DNA from: Longimicrobiales bacterium
Lineage (GTDB): Bacteria > Gemmatimonadota > Gemmatimonadetes > Longimicrobiales > Gaopeijiaceae
Direction of reading: 5' to 3'
Assembly: GCA_958295645.1 (NCBI GenBank)
Contig: OY282361.1
Span: 1,640,501 to 1,704,500 of the forward strand
Length of the DNA: 64,000 nucleotides
Shown: one piece after another, positions 50,361-57,741 of the stretch
Position numbering within the stretch: the stretch's first letter is position 1
Layout: each line of letters opens with the position of its first letter
Made by a program: the position numbers and the translations under genes
Notes under the pieces: generated by a model
What the model was told of the DNA's origin: nothing
The model's database searches: none
Seen by the model: the letters and a program-made list of their open reading frames with translations, nothing else

Positions 50361-51515
50361 TTAGGCGACGGCGAAGCGAAGCAGGTTCGCATGCACGGCG
50401 GAAACGGCTTCGACGGCGCCGGCCACGTCGGCCACGCTGTTGAGTTCGGAGAACGCAAACCGCACGCTGGCGTACGCTTCGTGCTCGGAGAGGCCCATTG
50501 CCCGAAGGACGTAGGAGGGCTCGGGCCGCTGGTTGGTGCAGGCGGAACTTTGGGAGCACCGGACGCCCGTTTGGTCCAGGCGGACGACGAGCGCCTCGCC
50601 GTCGAGGTCCAAGAAGCGGACGTTGGACGTGTTGGGCAGGCGGTCGGCACCCGATCCGTTCACCGCTCTCGCAAGCCCTCGCCTCGCAAGGCCCGCCTCG
50701 AAGGCGTCCCGCATCTCGCGGGTGGCCCCCGCGACGGTCTCGAAACGGTTCTCTCTGAGCGCCAACGCAACGCCGAGACCGACGATCGCCGGGACATTCT
50801 CGGTGCCAGGGCGCAGCGCCGTCTCTTGCTCTCCCCCGAACATCAACGGCCGAAGCAGGCTTCGGTCCCGCGCCACCAGGGCCCCCGCGCCGAGAGGGCC
50901 GTGCAACTTGTGGCCGGACAACGACAGGAAGTCGACGGGCGAGGCGTCCAAGTCCACCGGAATCTTGCCGACCGCTTGGACCGCGTCCGTGTGGAAAAGG
51001 CCCCCGAGACTTCGGACTCGCCCGGCCAACCCGAAAATGGGCTGGACGACTCCCGTCTCGTTGTTCGCCCACTGGACGGAGACCAGCGTCCGGCCCGGCG
51101 CGACCGCTTCGGCCACTTCCTCTTCCCGGACGAGCCCGTTCGAGTCCACGGGCAGGACCACCACCTCGCGACCCAGTCGTTCGAGTTCTTCGGCAGCGGC
51201 AAGAACCGACGAATGCTCCACGGCAGTCGTGACGAGCCGGTAACCGTTCATCGGCCCGCCGAGGAGGCTCTGCAACACCAAGTTGTTGGCCTCGGTGGCG
51301 CCTCCAGTGAAGACCACGGCGGCAGGATCAGTCGACAGGAGGGCCGCCACCTGCTCCCTGGCCCGCCACAACTGTTCCCTGGCCCGCGCGCCCGCCGCAT
51401 GAACGCTCGACGGGTTGCCGCAACCGTCGTGCATGGCCCCGGCGACGGCTTCCGCAACCTCCGGCAGAACGCGAGTGGTGGCGTTGTTGTCCAGGTAGAT
51501 CTCCGGGCGGCTCAC
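50361..51515 (-). CDS. sspA: cysteine desulfurase (SspA/DndA-like)
   Basis: A 384-aa PLP enzyme that takes sulfur from cysteine. The N-terminus is EIYLDNNATTRVLPEV. A PLP-contact His lies in TAVEHSSVLAA, the PLP Lys in LSLSGHKLHGPLG, and the sulfur-accepting Cys in VRCSQSSACTNQRPEPSYVL. Here it feeds sulfur to the modification genes rather than to Fe-S assembly, judged from the operon. GTG 51515 overlaps the HTH gene stop (GTGA). It is a full-length NifS/IscS-type protein. Confidence 0.92.
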   Translation of the reverse strand: MSRPEIYLDNNATTRVLPEVAEAVAGAMHDGCGNPSSVHAAGARAREQLWRAREQVAALLSTDPAAVVFTGGATEANNLVLQSLLGGPMNGYRLVTTAVEHSSVLAAAEELERLGREVVVLPVDSNGLVREEEVAEAVAPGRTLVSVQWANNETGVVQPIFGLAGRVRSLGGLFHTDAVQAVGKIPVDLDASPVDFLSLSGHKLHGPLGAGALVARDRSLLRPLMFGGEQETALRPGTENVPAIVGLGVALALRENRFETVAGATREMRDAFEAGLARRGLARAVNGSGADRLPNTSNVRFLDLDGEALVVRLDQTGVRCSQSSACTNQRPEPSYVLRAMGLSEHEAYASVRFAFSELNSVADVAGAVEAVSAVHANLLRFAVA

Positions 51516-51775
51516 GGCGAACCATCCCCGTTCTTCCGGAGAGGAAGGGCGATTTGGGCGGGGTCGGTCTCTGGCAGGCTGGGATCGATCCGGTTCGCAT
51601 GGGCCAGAATCGCCGCGTAGTCCGACTCGGTGAAGAGCAACAATCTGCCCCGAAGGCGGTGCCCTTGAGGGACGCGTCCCTCCTTCCGCCACCGATAGAG
51701 AGTCTGCCGAGCGATTCCGGTCGCCTTCAGCACCTCCGAGGCGGTGTGGTAGTTGACGCCGTCGATGCGTCTCAT
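51512..51775 (-). CDS. small helix-turn-helix regulator (excisionase/MerR-type HTH)
   Basis: An 87-aa protein with a DNA-binding helix-turn-helix (YHTASEVLKATGIARQTLYR, WRKEGRVPQGHRL) followed by LLLFTESDYAAILAH, the usual HTH_17 pattern. It is the first gene of the phosphorothioation operon and overlaps the desulfurase start, so it probably autoregulates the operon. The tail (about 60-87) is Pro-rich. A canonical promoter lies 44-72 bases upstream. Confidence 0.85.
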   Translation of the reverse strand: MRRIDGVNYHTASEVLKATGIARQTLYRWRKEGRVPQGHRLRGRLLLFTESDYAAILAHANRIDPSLPETDPAQIALPLRKNGDGSP

Positions 51776-51818
51776 CGCGTCCCATTACGTCGCAGTGTGA
51801 CTCGTTACGCAACATCTT

Positions 51819-51847
51819 ATCTTGAGCGTCCGCAAGGGGCATGTCAA
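51819..51847 (-). promoter_or_regulatory. predicted promoter of the phosphorothioation operon
   Basis: On the minus strand a perfect TTGACA (51842-51847) stands 17 bases before CAAGAT (51819-51824). The HTH start codon follows 43 bases downstream. Between them gttgcgtaac (51803-51812) is an imperfect palindrome that could bind the HTH protein. The -35 box is a full match; the -10 box matches 3 of 6, including the key A and T. Confidence 0.55.
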
Positions 51848-52202
51848 GCGAACCCAGCAAGCTGTCCGGTGAACTCGCCATAAATCCTTGGCAGATTTCG
51901 ACTTGTGAGACTGGCGGATTGCGACGGTGGCGCCGCCGTGCATCGTTCCATGCCGCCGCGCGACCGAGGACCACGGGAGAATAATGGGCTGCCCGCTAGG
52001 CCGCGAACATGGTTCGATGGGACCAGTCTTGCGGACGGATCCTGCGGAATTCGTCCCAGTCCCATCCTCCCCAAAGAAAACGGGCGGGACGCACCCAAAC
52101 CGCCCCCACGGATGCGCCCCGCCCTCCCCTCACCAACCTCTCCCACCCGGCCCCGCCGCGCCCCACCGCGCGGCCAAAGACCGTCCTTCCCCTGCTTCCC
52201 CC
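51848..52202. other. intergenic region upstream of the island, no gene seen
   Basis: This 355-base stretch separates the island promoter from the stop of the three-repeat envelope protein. The open frames here lack homology and have skewed Arg/Pro-rich composition. I see no tRNA end, direct-repeat attachment site or insertion-sequence end. It marks the upstream boundary of the defence island. Confidence 0.5.
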
Positions 52203-53468
52203 CTACACCTCCAACCGCAGCTCCACGAAGTCGTTCCACGGCACCACGACCTCGCCGGCCTCCGTGCCGACCACGATGCCCCGGTTGCCCCGATCCACGT
52301 CGTTGGAGCCCGTCAGGTCGAACGAGCGGCCGTCGCGGAGCACCACGGTGGCGCCGTCCGCGTTCTTGGCGATGGAGGCGATCTTGGAGAACTCGATTTG
52401 GAACTCCACGCCGCCGATCTCGCCGTTGAGCAGCTCCCAGGTCTCGCTTTCGTCCGCGTCCCACCGGATGCGGCCAACCAGCTCCTCGCCCGAAGCCGTG
52501 AGGACGGCGCCGGTCACGGGCGTGCCTCCGTCGAAGCCGTGCACGGACTGCTCGGACGCGGGCTCGTGGAAGCGGAGCCGGGCGAACTGGTCCCACTGCA
52601 CCTTGACGACGCCCAGGGCCGGATCGGACACGGTGATGCCGTCGTTGCGCCTGTCCACGTCGTTGGTGCCGGACATCAGGAGGCGCTCGCCGGAGTGGAG
52701 CGTCACGCGGGCCGACTTGCGGTTCTCGCGGCGGATGGACGCGACCGCGCCGAACGGGACCTCGCGGCGCTTGCCCTGCACGTCGCCGTCGAGCATGTCG
52801 CTCGTGAGGATTTCGTCCATGTCCCAGGCGACGAAGCCGGTGAACTCCATGCCCGAGGCCGTCGTGAGCGTGCCGTGCAGAAGGCCTTCGGAGGGCGTCG
52901 CGCCAGCGGGAGCGGGCTCGAACGAGACGTCCGCGATGTCGCTCCAATCGAGCGTGGCCCGGTTTGCGCCGTCCACGCCTGTGACGACCAGCTTGCGGAG
53001 GCTGGGGCCCAGGTCGGTGGCGCGGCCCTCCAAGCGGATGCTCCGGCCGGAGCGCAACGTCACCAGCGCGCCGTCGCCCAGGGGCTCGATGCGGCTGACG
53101 TGGCCGAAACGGACACCCGACGTCGAGGCGCCGCGGCCCGTCTTGGCGGCGTCCAGGAGGTCCGCCCAGCTGCCTTCGTTTCGGTCCCAGCGGAGGAATC
53201 CGGAATGGAGGGCGTCGGCGCCGCGGCCGTCGGCCAGGCGCACGGTGCCGAACAGCCGGTTCGCGGCGGACTTGTGCTCGACCATCGCGTAGGGGCGGGC
53301 GGCGAGCGTCGTGCTGAAGCGGACGACCACCCGGCCCGGCTCGGCGGCGGGCGCGGCCGAGGGGCTTCCGCCGCCCAGGAGCACCGCCGTCGCGAGAACG
53401 CCGACGAGGGCCGAACCTCCGATGAGGCCGGCGTTCTTCGCATCTTCAGTGGGTGTGGGGCCTCTCAT
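52203..53468 (-). CDS. membrane-anchored protein with three related beta-domains, unknown
   Basis: A 421-aa protein with one N-terminal hydrophobic segment (AGLIGGSALVGVLATAVLLGG). The rest repeats a module of about 110-130 residues: a G(F/R)I/V-x-WD-x-D(E) strand (GFVAWDMDEILTSD, GRIRWDADESETWE), a basic or apolar strand (VASIRRENRKSARVTLHSGE) and an NDVDR turn (GTNDVDRRNDGI, GSNDVDRGNRGI), ending in a W-D/N-x-F/I motif (VQWDQFARLRFH, VPWNDFVELRLE). I do not recognise the family; extracytoplasmic location is inferred. ATG 53468 has a GAGGAG site. Confidence 0.78.
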   Translation of the reverse strand: MRGPTPTEDAKNAGLIGGSALVGVLATAVLLGGGSPSAAPAAEPGRVVVRFSTTLAARPYAMVEHKSAANRLFGTVRLADGRGADALHSGFLRWDRNEGSWADLLDAAKTGRGASTSGVRFGHVSRIEPLGDGALVTLRSGRSIRLEGRATDLGPSLRKLVVTGVDGANRATLDWSDIADVSFEPAPAGATPSEGLLHGTLTTASGMEFTGFVAWDMDEILTSDMLDGDVQGKRREVPFGAVASIRRENRKSARVTLHSGERLLMSGTNDVDRRNDGITVSDPALGVVKVQWDQFARLRFHEPASEQSVHGFDGGTPVTGAVLTASGEELVGRIRWDADESETWELLNGEIGGVEFQIEFSKIASIAKNADGATVVLRDGRSFDLTGSNDVDRGNRGIVVGTEAGEVVVPWNDFVELRLEV

Positions 53469-53703
53469 GTTGGTCTCCTCGTCCAGTGGGCCGCGTCTTG
53501 CGCGGCGGGCGGCGTCCCGCGCTTGCATGATACTGACGAGATTCGCGCCCGTATGGTTGCACTCGTGCGTCAAACCGGTACTTTTCGACGTAGGCGCCGG
53601 AGACGGTCGCGCGCCCAAGGCCCCGAACATCGAGACCGAGCCCGCCAGGGGGCCTCCGGCAACGAGGCGGCGGGGCGGGAACTCGCAAACGGCATCGTCA
53701 TTC

Positions 53704-54162
53704 ATGTCCTTCTTCAGCAAGATTCTCGGCGGCTCCGACAAGGCCGAGCGCGTCGACTACTACGAAGAAGGCGTGGCGCTGGCGGGCGAAGGGAAGTTCG
53801 ACGAGGCGCTCACGTCGTTTCGGCTGGCGCTCAAGGAGTCCCCGGGCGATCCCATCGTGCTGCAGCAGATCGCCATCGCCTACACGCGGACGGGCCGGGA
53901 GCAGGAGGCCGTCAAGACCTACCGCCACGTCCTCGCGCGGAACCCGAATTCGCCGGGCGCCCACTACGGGCTGGCCTTCCTGCTGCTGCGGGGCGGCGAG
54001 CAAGCCGAAGCCGTGGAGCACTTGAAGGCGTTCCTGGAGCAAAGTCCGCCGGGTCCGGAAGCCCGCGACCACATCGGGCACGCGCGCGCCACGTTGCGCG
54101 AAATCCAGGAACGGCGCGAGCAGGGCGCCGGGCAAGCCCAGGAGGCGGCGCCGCAAGCATGA
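53704..54162 (+). CDS. tetratricopeptide-repeat protein
   Basis: A 152-aa protein made of about three TPR units (YYEEGVALAGEGKFDEALTS, IAYTRTGREQEAVKTYRHVL, HYGLAFLLLRGGEQAEAVEH), which form a helical protein-binding surface. No signal peptide is seen. Its stop overlaps the ATG of the next gene (ATGA), opening an operon that runs through OsmC, acyl-CoA ligase, CutA and TerB-like genes. The 235 bases before it hold no other gene. Confidence 0.88.
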   Translation: MSFFSKILGGSDKAERVDYYEEGVALAGEGKFDEALTSFRLALKESPGDPIVLQQIAIAYTRTGREQEAVKTYRHVLARNPNSPGAHYGLAFLLLRGGEQAEAVEHLKAFLEQSPPGPEARDHIGHARATLREIQERREQGAGQAQEAAPQA

Positions 54163-54578
54163 AGGCCGACAAGGAGGTTGGGCTCCGCTGGACCGGCGGG
54201 CTGGCTTTCGAGGGCGGGCCGGTGGACGGGCCGCGGATCGCGGTGGACGGCGATTCGCGGACGGGGCCTTCGCCGATGGACTTGGTGCTCGTGGCCGTGG
54301 CCGCCTGCATGGCCATCGACGTGAAGCTGATTCTGGAGAAGATGCGCGTGCCGCCGGAGACGCTGGACGTGACGGCCCAGGGCGAGCGCGTGGACGACCA
54401 GCCGCGGCGCTATTCGGGCGTGCGAATGGTCTTTCGGGTCGGGGGACTGGCGGCGACGGACCGGGGCAAGGCCGAGAAGGCCATCGCGCTGTCCAAGGAG
54501 AAGTACTGCTCGGTGCTGTTCTCGCTGAGGCCCGACTTGCGCCTGGAGACGGCGCTGGAGATCGACTCCGGTGTCTGA
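54159..54578 (+). CDS. OsmC-family protein with normal cysteines
   Basis: A 139-aa OsmC/Ohr-like peroxidase-type protein. The first redox Cys is in VLVAVAACMAIDVKLIL and the second in SKEKYCSVLFSLRP. It is encoded with ordinary TGC codons, unlike the relative at 11306-11770, and belongs to a different OsmC branch (YhfA-like). GGAGG lies upstream in the TPR gene. Role: likely detoxification of organic hydroperoxides; the substrate is unknown. Confidence 0.9.
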   Translation: MKADKEVGLRWTGGLAFEGGPVDGPRIAVDGDSRTGPSPMDLVLVAVAACMAIDVKLILEKMRVPPETLDVTAQGERVDDQPRRYSGVRMVFRVGGLAATDRGKAEKAIALSKEKYCSVLFSLRPDLRLETALEIDSGV

Positions 54579-56385
54579 GCGGACGACCTTCTTCGCCAAC
54601 CCCGCCGACATCCCGCCGGGAACGTTGACCGAGTTGTTCCTCGGCGCGGTGGACGAATTCGGCGACAAGCGCGCCTACGCGGAGACGACCTACGCGCAGG
54701 TGGAGGAGGCCGTGCGGAAGGGAGCGGCGGCGCTGTCCAAGAGGGGCGTCGAGCGAGGGGGACGGGCGGCGATCCTGTCCGAGAACCGCCTGGAGTGGGC
54801 GCTCGCCGACTGGGCCTGCCTCTGCGCGGGCGTGGTTTCGGTGCCGGTCTACAGCACGTTGCCGGCCGCCCAGGTGGCGTACATCCTCGAGGATTCGGGC
54901 TCCGAGGTGGTGTTCGCCTCCGGCGCCGAGCAGGCCGCGAAGGTTCGCGAGGCGGCGGCGGATCTGGATCGCGACGTCGAGATCGTGGTGTTCGACGCGG
55001 AGGGTGCGGAGGGCGAGGGCGAGGCAATGGTGGCCTGGGACGACTTCCTGGCGCTCGGCGGCGGCGCTTCGCCGGAGGGATTTCGCGCGGAGGCTCTGCG
55101 GGCTCGCCCCGAAGACGTGGCCACCATGATCTACACCTCGGGCACGACGGGCACGCCCAAGGGAGTCATGCTCACCCACAACAACCTGTCCTCGAACGTG
55201 TGGGCCTGCCAGCGGACGCTCGACGTGCGCAGCGACGACAGCACCATCTCGTTCCTGCCGCTGTCGCATGTGCTGCAGCGCATGGTGGACTACTTGTTCT
55301 TCGTCACCGGCTGTCTCGTCTCCCACGGCGCCATCGAGACCGTGGCGGAGGACATCAAGCGCCTGCGGCCCACGCTGCTGGCCTCCGTGCCCAGGCTGTA
55401 CGAGAAGGTCTACCAGAAGGTGCTGGGCGCGACCGGGCTGAAGGGCAAGCTGGTGGGGTGGGCGGCGCGCACGGGACGCGCGGGGGCGTTGCTGAAGGAG
55501 GCGGGACGCTCGCCGGGGATGGGGTTGCGCTGGCGGCTGGCGGTCGCGGACAAGCTGGTCTTCGCCAAGTTGCGCGCGGGCCTGGGCGGACGGTTGCGGT
55601 TCTTCGTGAGCGGCGGGGCGGCCCTCGCGCCGGAGATCAACCGATTCTTCCTGGGCGCGGGCATTCGCATCCTGGAAGGCTACGGGCTCAGCGAGACCTC
55701 GCCGGTCACCAACGTCAACACGTTCGAGCGCTTCAGGATCGGCACCGTGGGACGGCCCGTCCCCGGCACCGAGATCCGCATCGCCGAAGACGGCGAAATC
55801 CTCGTCCGGGGGCCCCAGGTCATGAAGGGATACCACGGCATGGAGGTGAAGACGCGCGAAGTCGTCTCCGAGGACGGCTGGTTCAGCACCGGCGACATCG
55901 GCGAGCTCAGCGAGGACGGCTACCTGACCATCACCGACCGCAAGAAGGACCTCATCAAGACGTCGGGCGGCAAGTACGTGGCCCCGCAGGCCATCGAGAA
56001 CCTGCTCAAGCAGAATCCGTTCTTCGAGCAGGCCGTCGTGGTGGGCGAGGGCCGCAACTTCTGCTCGGTGCTGGTCGCGCCCGCGTTCGACTACTTGGCG
56101 CAGTGGGCGGCAGGGGCTGGAATCGCGGGCGGCGGCGAGGCGCTGCTGAAGAACCCCGCCTGCCAGGAGCACCTGAAGGAGCAGGTCTTCGGCGCCCTGC
56201 ACGACTTGGCGCGCTTCGAGACGCCCAAGAAGATCGGACTGATCAGCGAGCCGCTGACCATCGAAAACGGGATGCTGACCCCGACGCAGAAGGTCAAGCG
56301 GCGGGTCGTGGCGGAACGGTACGCCGGCATGATCGACGACTTCTACGACGATCGCTTCGCCGAGCGGACGGTCTTCGGCGGGTGA
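54571..56385 (+). CDS. long-chain acyl-CoA synthetase (AMP-forming ligase)
   Basis: A 604-aa adenylate-forming enzyme activating fatty acids to acyl-CoA. The P-loop-like motif is MIYTSGTTGTPKGVMLTHNN; A5 is EGYGLSETSPV, A7 WFSTGDIGELSEDGYLTITD, A8 RKKDLIKTSGGKYVAPQ and A10 TPTQKVKRR with the catalytic Lys. It starts at GTG 54571, inside the OsmC 3' end, so translation is coupled. With the FadJ-like enzyme elsewhere it provides fatty-acid activation. Confidence 0.95.
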   Translation: MSERTTFFANPADIPPGTLTELFLGAVDEFGDKRAYAETTYAQVEEAVRKGAAALSKRGVERGGRAAILSENRLEWALADWACLCAGVVSVPVYSTLPAAQVAYILEDSGSEVVFASGAEQAAKVREAAADLDRDVEIVVFDAEGAEGEGEAMVAWDDFLALGGGASPEGFRAEALRARPEDVATMIYTSGTTGTPKGVMLTHNNLSSNVWACQRTLDVRSDDSTISFLPLSHVLQRMVDYLFFVTGCLVSHGAIETVAEDIKRLRPTLLASVPRLYEKVYQKVLGATGLKGKLVGWAARTGRAGALLKEAGRSPGMGLRWRLAVADKLVFAKLRAGLGGRLRFFVSGGAALAPEINRFFLGAGIRILEGYGLSETSPVTNVNTFERFRIGTVGRPVPGTEIRIAEDGEILVRGPQVMKGYHGMEVKTREVVSEDGWFSTGDIGELSEDGYLTITDRKKDLIKTSGGKYVAPQAIENLLKQNPFFEQAVVVGEGRNFCSVLVAPAFDYLAQWAAGAGIAGGGEALLKNPACQEHLKEQVFGALHDLARFETPKKIGLISEPLTIENGMLTPTQKVKRRVVAERYAGMIDDFYDDRFAERTVFGG

Positions 56386-56744
56386 CGGACAGCGGCGTCG
56401 CCACGGTTCTCATGACCGCGCCGGCCGACGCAGCGGAGGCGATCGTGAGCGGCTTGGTGAACGAACGGCTGGCCGCCTGCGGCAACGTGTTGCCGGGGGC
56501 GGTGAGCATCTACCGGTGGGAGGGACGGATTCACCGGGACGAGGAGGCCGTGGTGGTGCTGAAGACGCTGCGGCGCCTGGTGCCGCGGGTCTTGGAGCGG
56601 GCGGCGCAGCTCCATCCCTACGAGGTGCCGGAACTGCTGGTGCACGACGTGGCGGACGGCGGGGCCGCGTACCTCGATTGGGTTCGGCGCGAGTGCGGCG
56701 GGCCGGAGGAGCGCCGCGGCCCGGAGCCCGGCGGCGACCCTTGA
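56382..56744 (+). CDS. cutA: CutA1-type divalent-ion tolerance protein
   Basis: A 120-aa trimeric CutA1 protein (VLMTAPADAAEAIVSGLVNE, RLAACGNVLPGAVSIYRWEG, HPYEVPELLVHDVADG). The family was linked to copper tolerance, but its real role is unsettled. GTG 56382 overlaps the ligase stop (GTGA). It is slightly extended at the C-terminus by a Gly/Pro/Glu tail that overlaps the next start. Confidence 0.94.
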   Translation: MTDSGVATVLMTAPADAAEAIVSGLVNERLAACGNVLPGAVSIYRWEGRIHRDEEAVVVLKTLRRLVPRVLERAAQLHPYEVPELLVHDVADGGAAYLDWVRRECGGPEERRGPEPGGDP

Positions 56745-57319
56745 TCGGCAAGCTCCGGCGCCTCTTTCAGCAGGAGGCCCCGCCGGCCGAGACGCCTAAG
56801 GAGCCGTCCGCCGAGGACCTGCGCATCGCCGCCTGCGCCTTGCTGCTCGAGGTGGCCTACGCCGACGACGACTTCGTCGCCAACGAGCGGCATCATCTCC
56901 GCGACGTCGTGCGGCGCCATTTCCGGCTCCGCGAGGAGGACGCCGACGAGCTGATCTCGGCCGCCGAAGACGAACGCCGCGCCGCCGTCGATCTCTGGGC
57001 CTTCACGACCTTGGTCCGCGAACACTACTCGGTGGGACAGAAGATGGTGCTGGCGGAGGCCATGTGGGGCTTGGTGCTCGCAGACGGGCGCATGGAGAGC
57101 CGCGAAGACTACGTGATGCGCAAGATATCCGGCCTGCTGGGGCTCCGGGCGGGCTACCTCTCCGAGGCGCGCCGCCGCCAGGAAGTCCGCAACGAACGCG
57201 GCCGGGGAGCTGGCGCGGCCCCAGGCCCGGACGCCGAAGACCTATCGGGCCGTGACGCGCGGATCAGCCCGCGCCCGGGGGACGAGCCCGCCGAGCCGGG
57301 GGACCGAGGCTCGCGATGA
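56741..57319 (+). CDS. TerB/DjlA-N-like protein
   Basis: A 192-aa protein whose residues 25-140 match the TerB-like helical fold. It has the repeated acidic pattern LEVAYADDDFVANERHHLRD and LVLADGRMESREDYVMRKIS, thought to bind metal ions. The tail is charged and disordered. TTG 56741 overlaps the CutA stop (TTGA). The family occurs in tellurite-resistance and stress-related operons; the substrate here is unknown. Confidence 0.86.
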   Translation: MIGKLRRLFQQEAPPAETPKEPSAEDLRIAACALLLEVAYADDDFVANERHHLRDVVRRHFRLREEDADELISAAEDERRAAVDLWAFTTLVREHYSVGQKMVLAEAMWGLVLADGRMESREDYVMRKISGLLGLRAGYLSEARRRQEVRNERGRGAGAAPGPDAEDLSGRDARISPRPGDEPAEPGDRGSR

Positions 57320-57741
57320 GCGTGCTGTTCTGGATCGTCGCGGGACTCGCTGCGCTGGGGATGGGGATATACCTGGGACTGCCGAGGGTCGAAGGCGGGC
57401 CGGCGTGGAGGCGCGGGACCCAAGCCCTGCGCACGGCGCCGAAGAGGCCGTTCTCCTTGCGCGACCTGCAGGCGTCGGCGGGCCGGCGCAAGCCGGACGA
57501 ACCGGAGGCCTCGGACGAGGCACGCGAGCAGACGGCCGCCCGCAAGACCTTCCTGCGGCGACGCGTCAATCCCCTGGACCTGCTCCGTCTCGACGAGCGC
57601 GGATCCGCCAGGCGCCGGTCGCGGCGGCCGTTCCGCATGTCCGCCTCCTCGTCCGAGGCGCCCGAGGAGTCCGCCGGCCGCGCCCAGCCCCCGGAGGTCA
57701 GCCGATCAGATAGTTCACCGCCACCAGCGCCAGACCGATGA
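57316..57741 (+). CDS. small single-pass membrane protein, unknown
   Basis: A 141-aa protein starting MSVLFWIVAGLAALGMGIYL, a clear membrane helix, then a basic, low-complexity cytoplasmic part (RKTFLRRRVNPLDLLRLDE). Its ATG overlaps the TerB-like stop, supporting a real gene as the last member of the operon. The 3' end runs 44 bases antisense into the DUF445 gene. No family is recognised. Confidence 0.6.
   Translation: MSVLFWIVAGLAALGMGIYLGLPRVEGGPAWRRGTQALRTAPKRPFSLRDLQASAGRRKPDEPEASDEAREQTAARKTFLRRRVNPLDLLRLDERGSARRRSRRPFRMSASSSEAPEESAGRAQPPEVSRSDSSPPPAPDR

Noticed and set aside
50361-51515. Cysteine desulfurase considered as housekeeping IscS/NifS
   Set aside because: No IscU, IscA or SUF genes are near, and it is tightly coupled to DUF4007, ATPase and PAPS-reductase-like genes.
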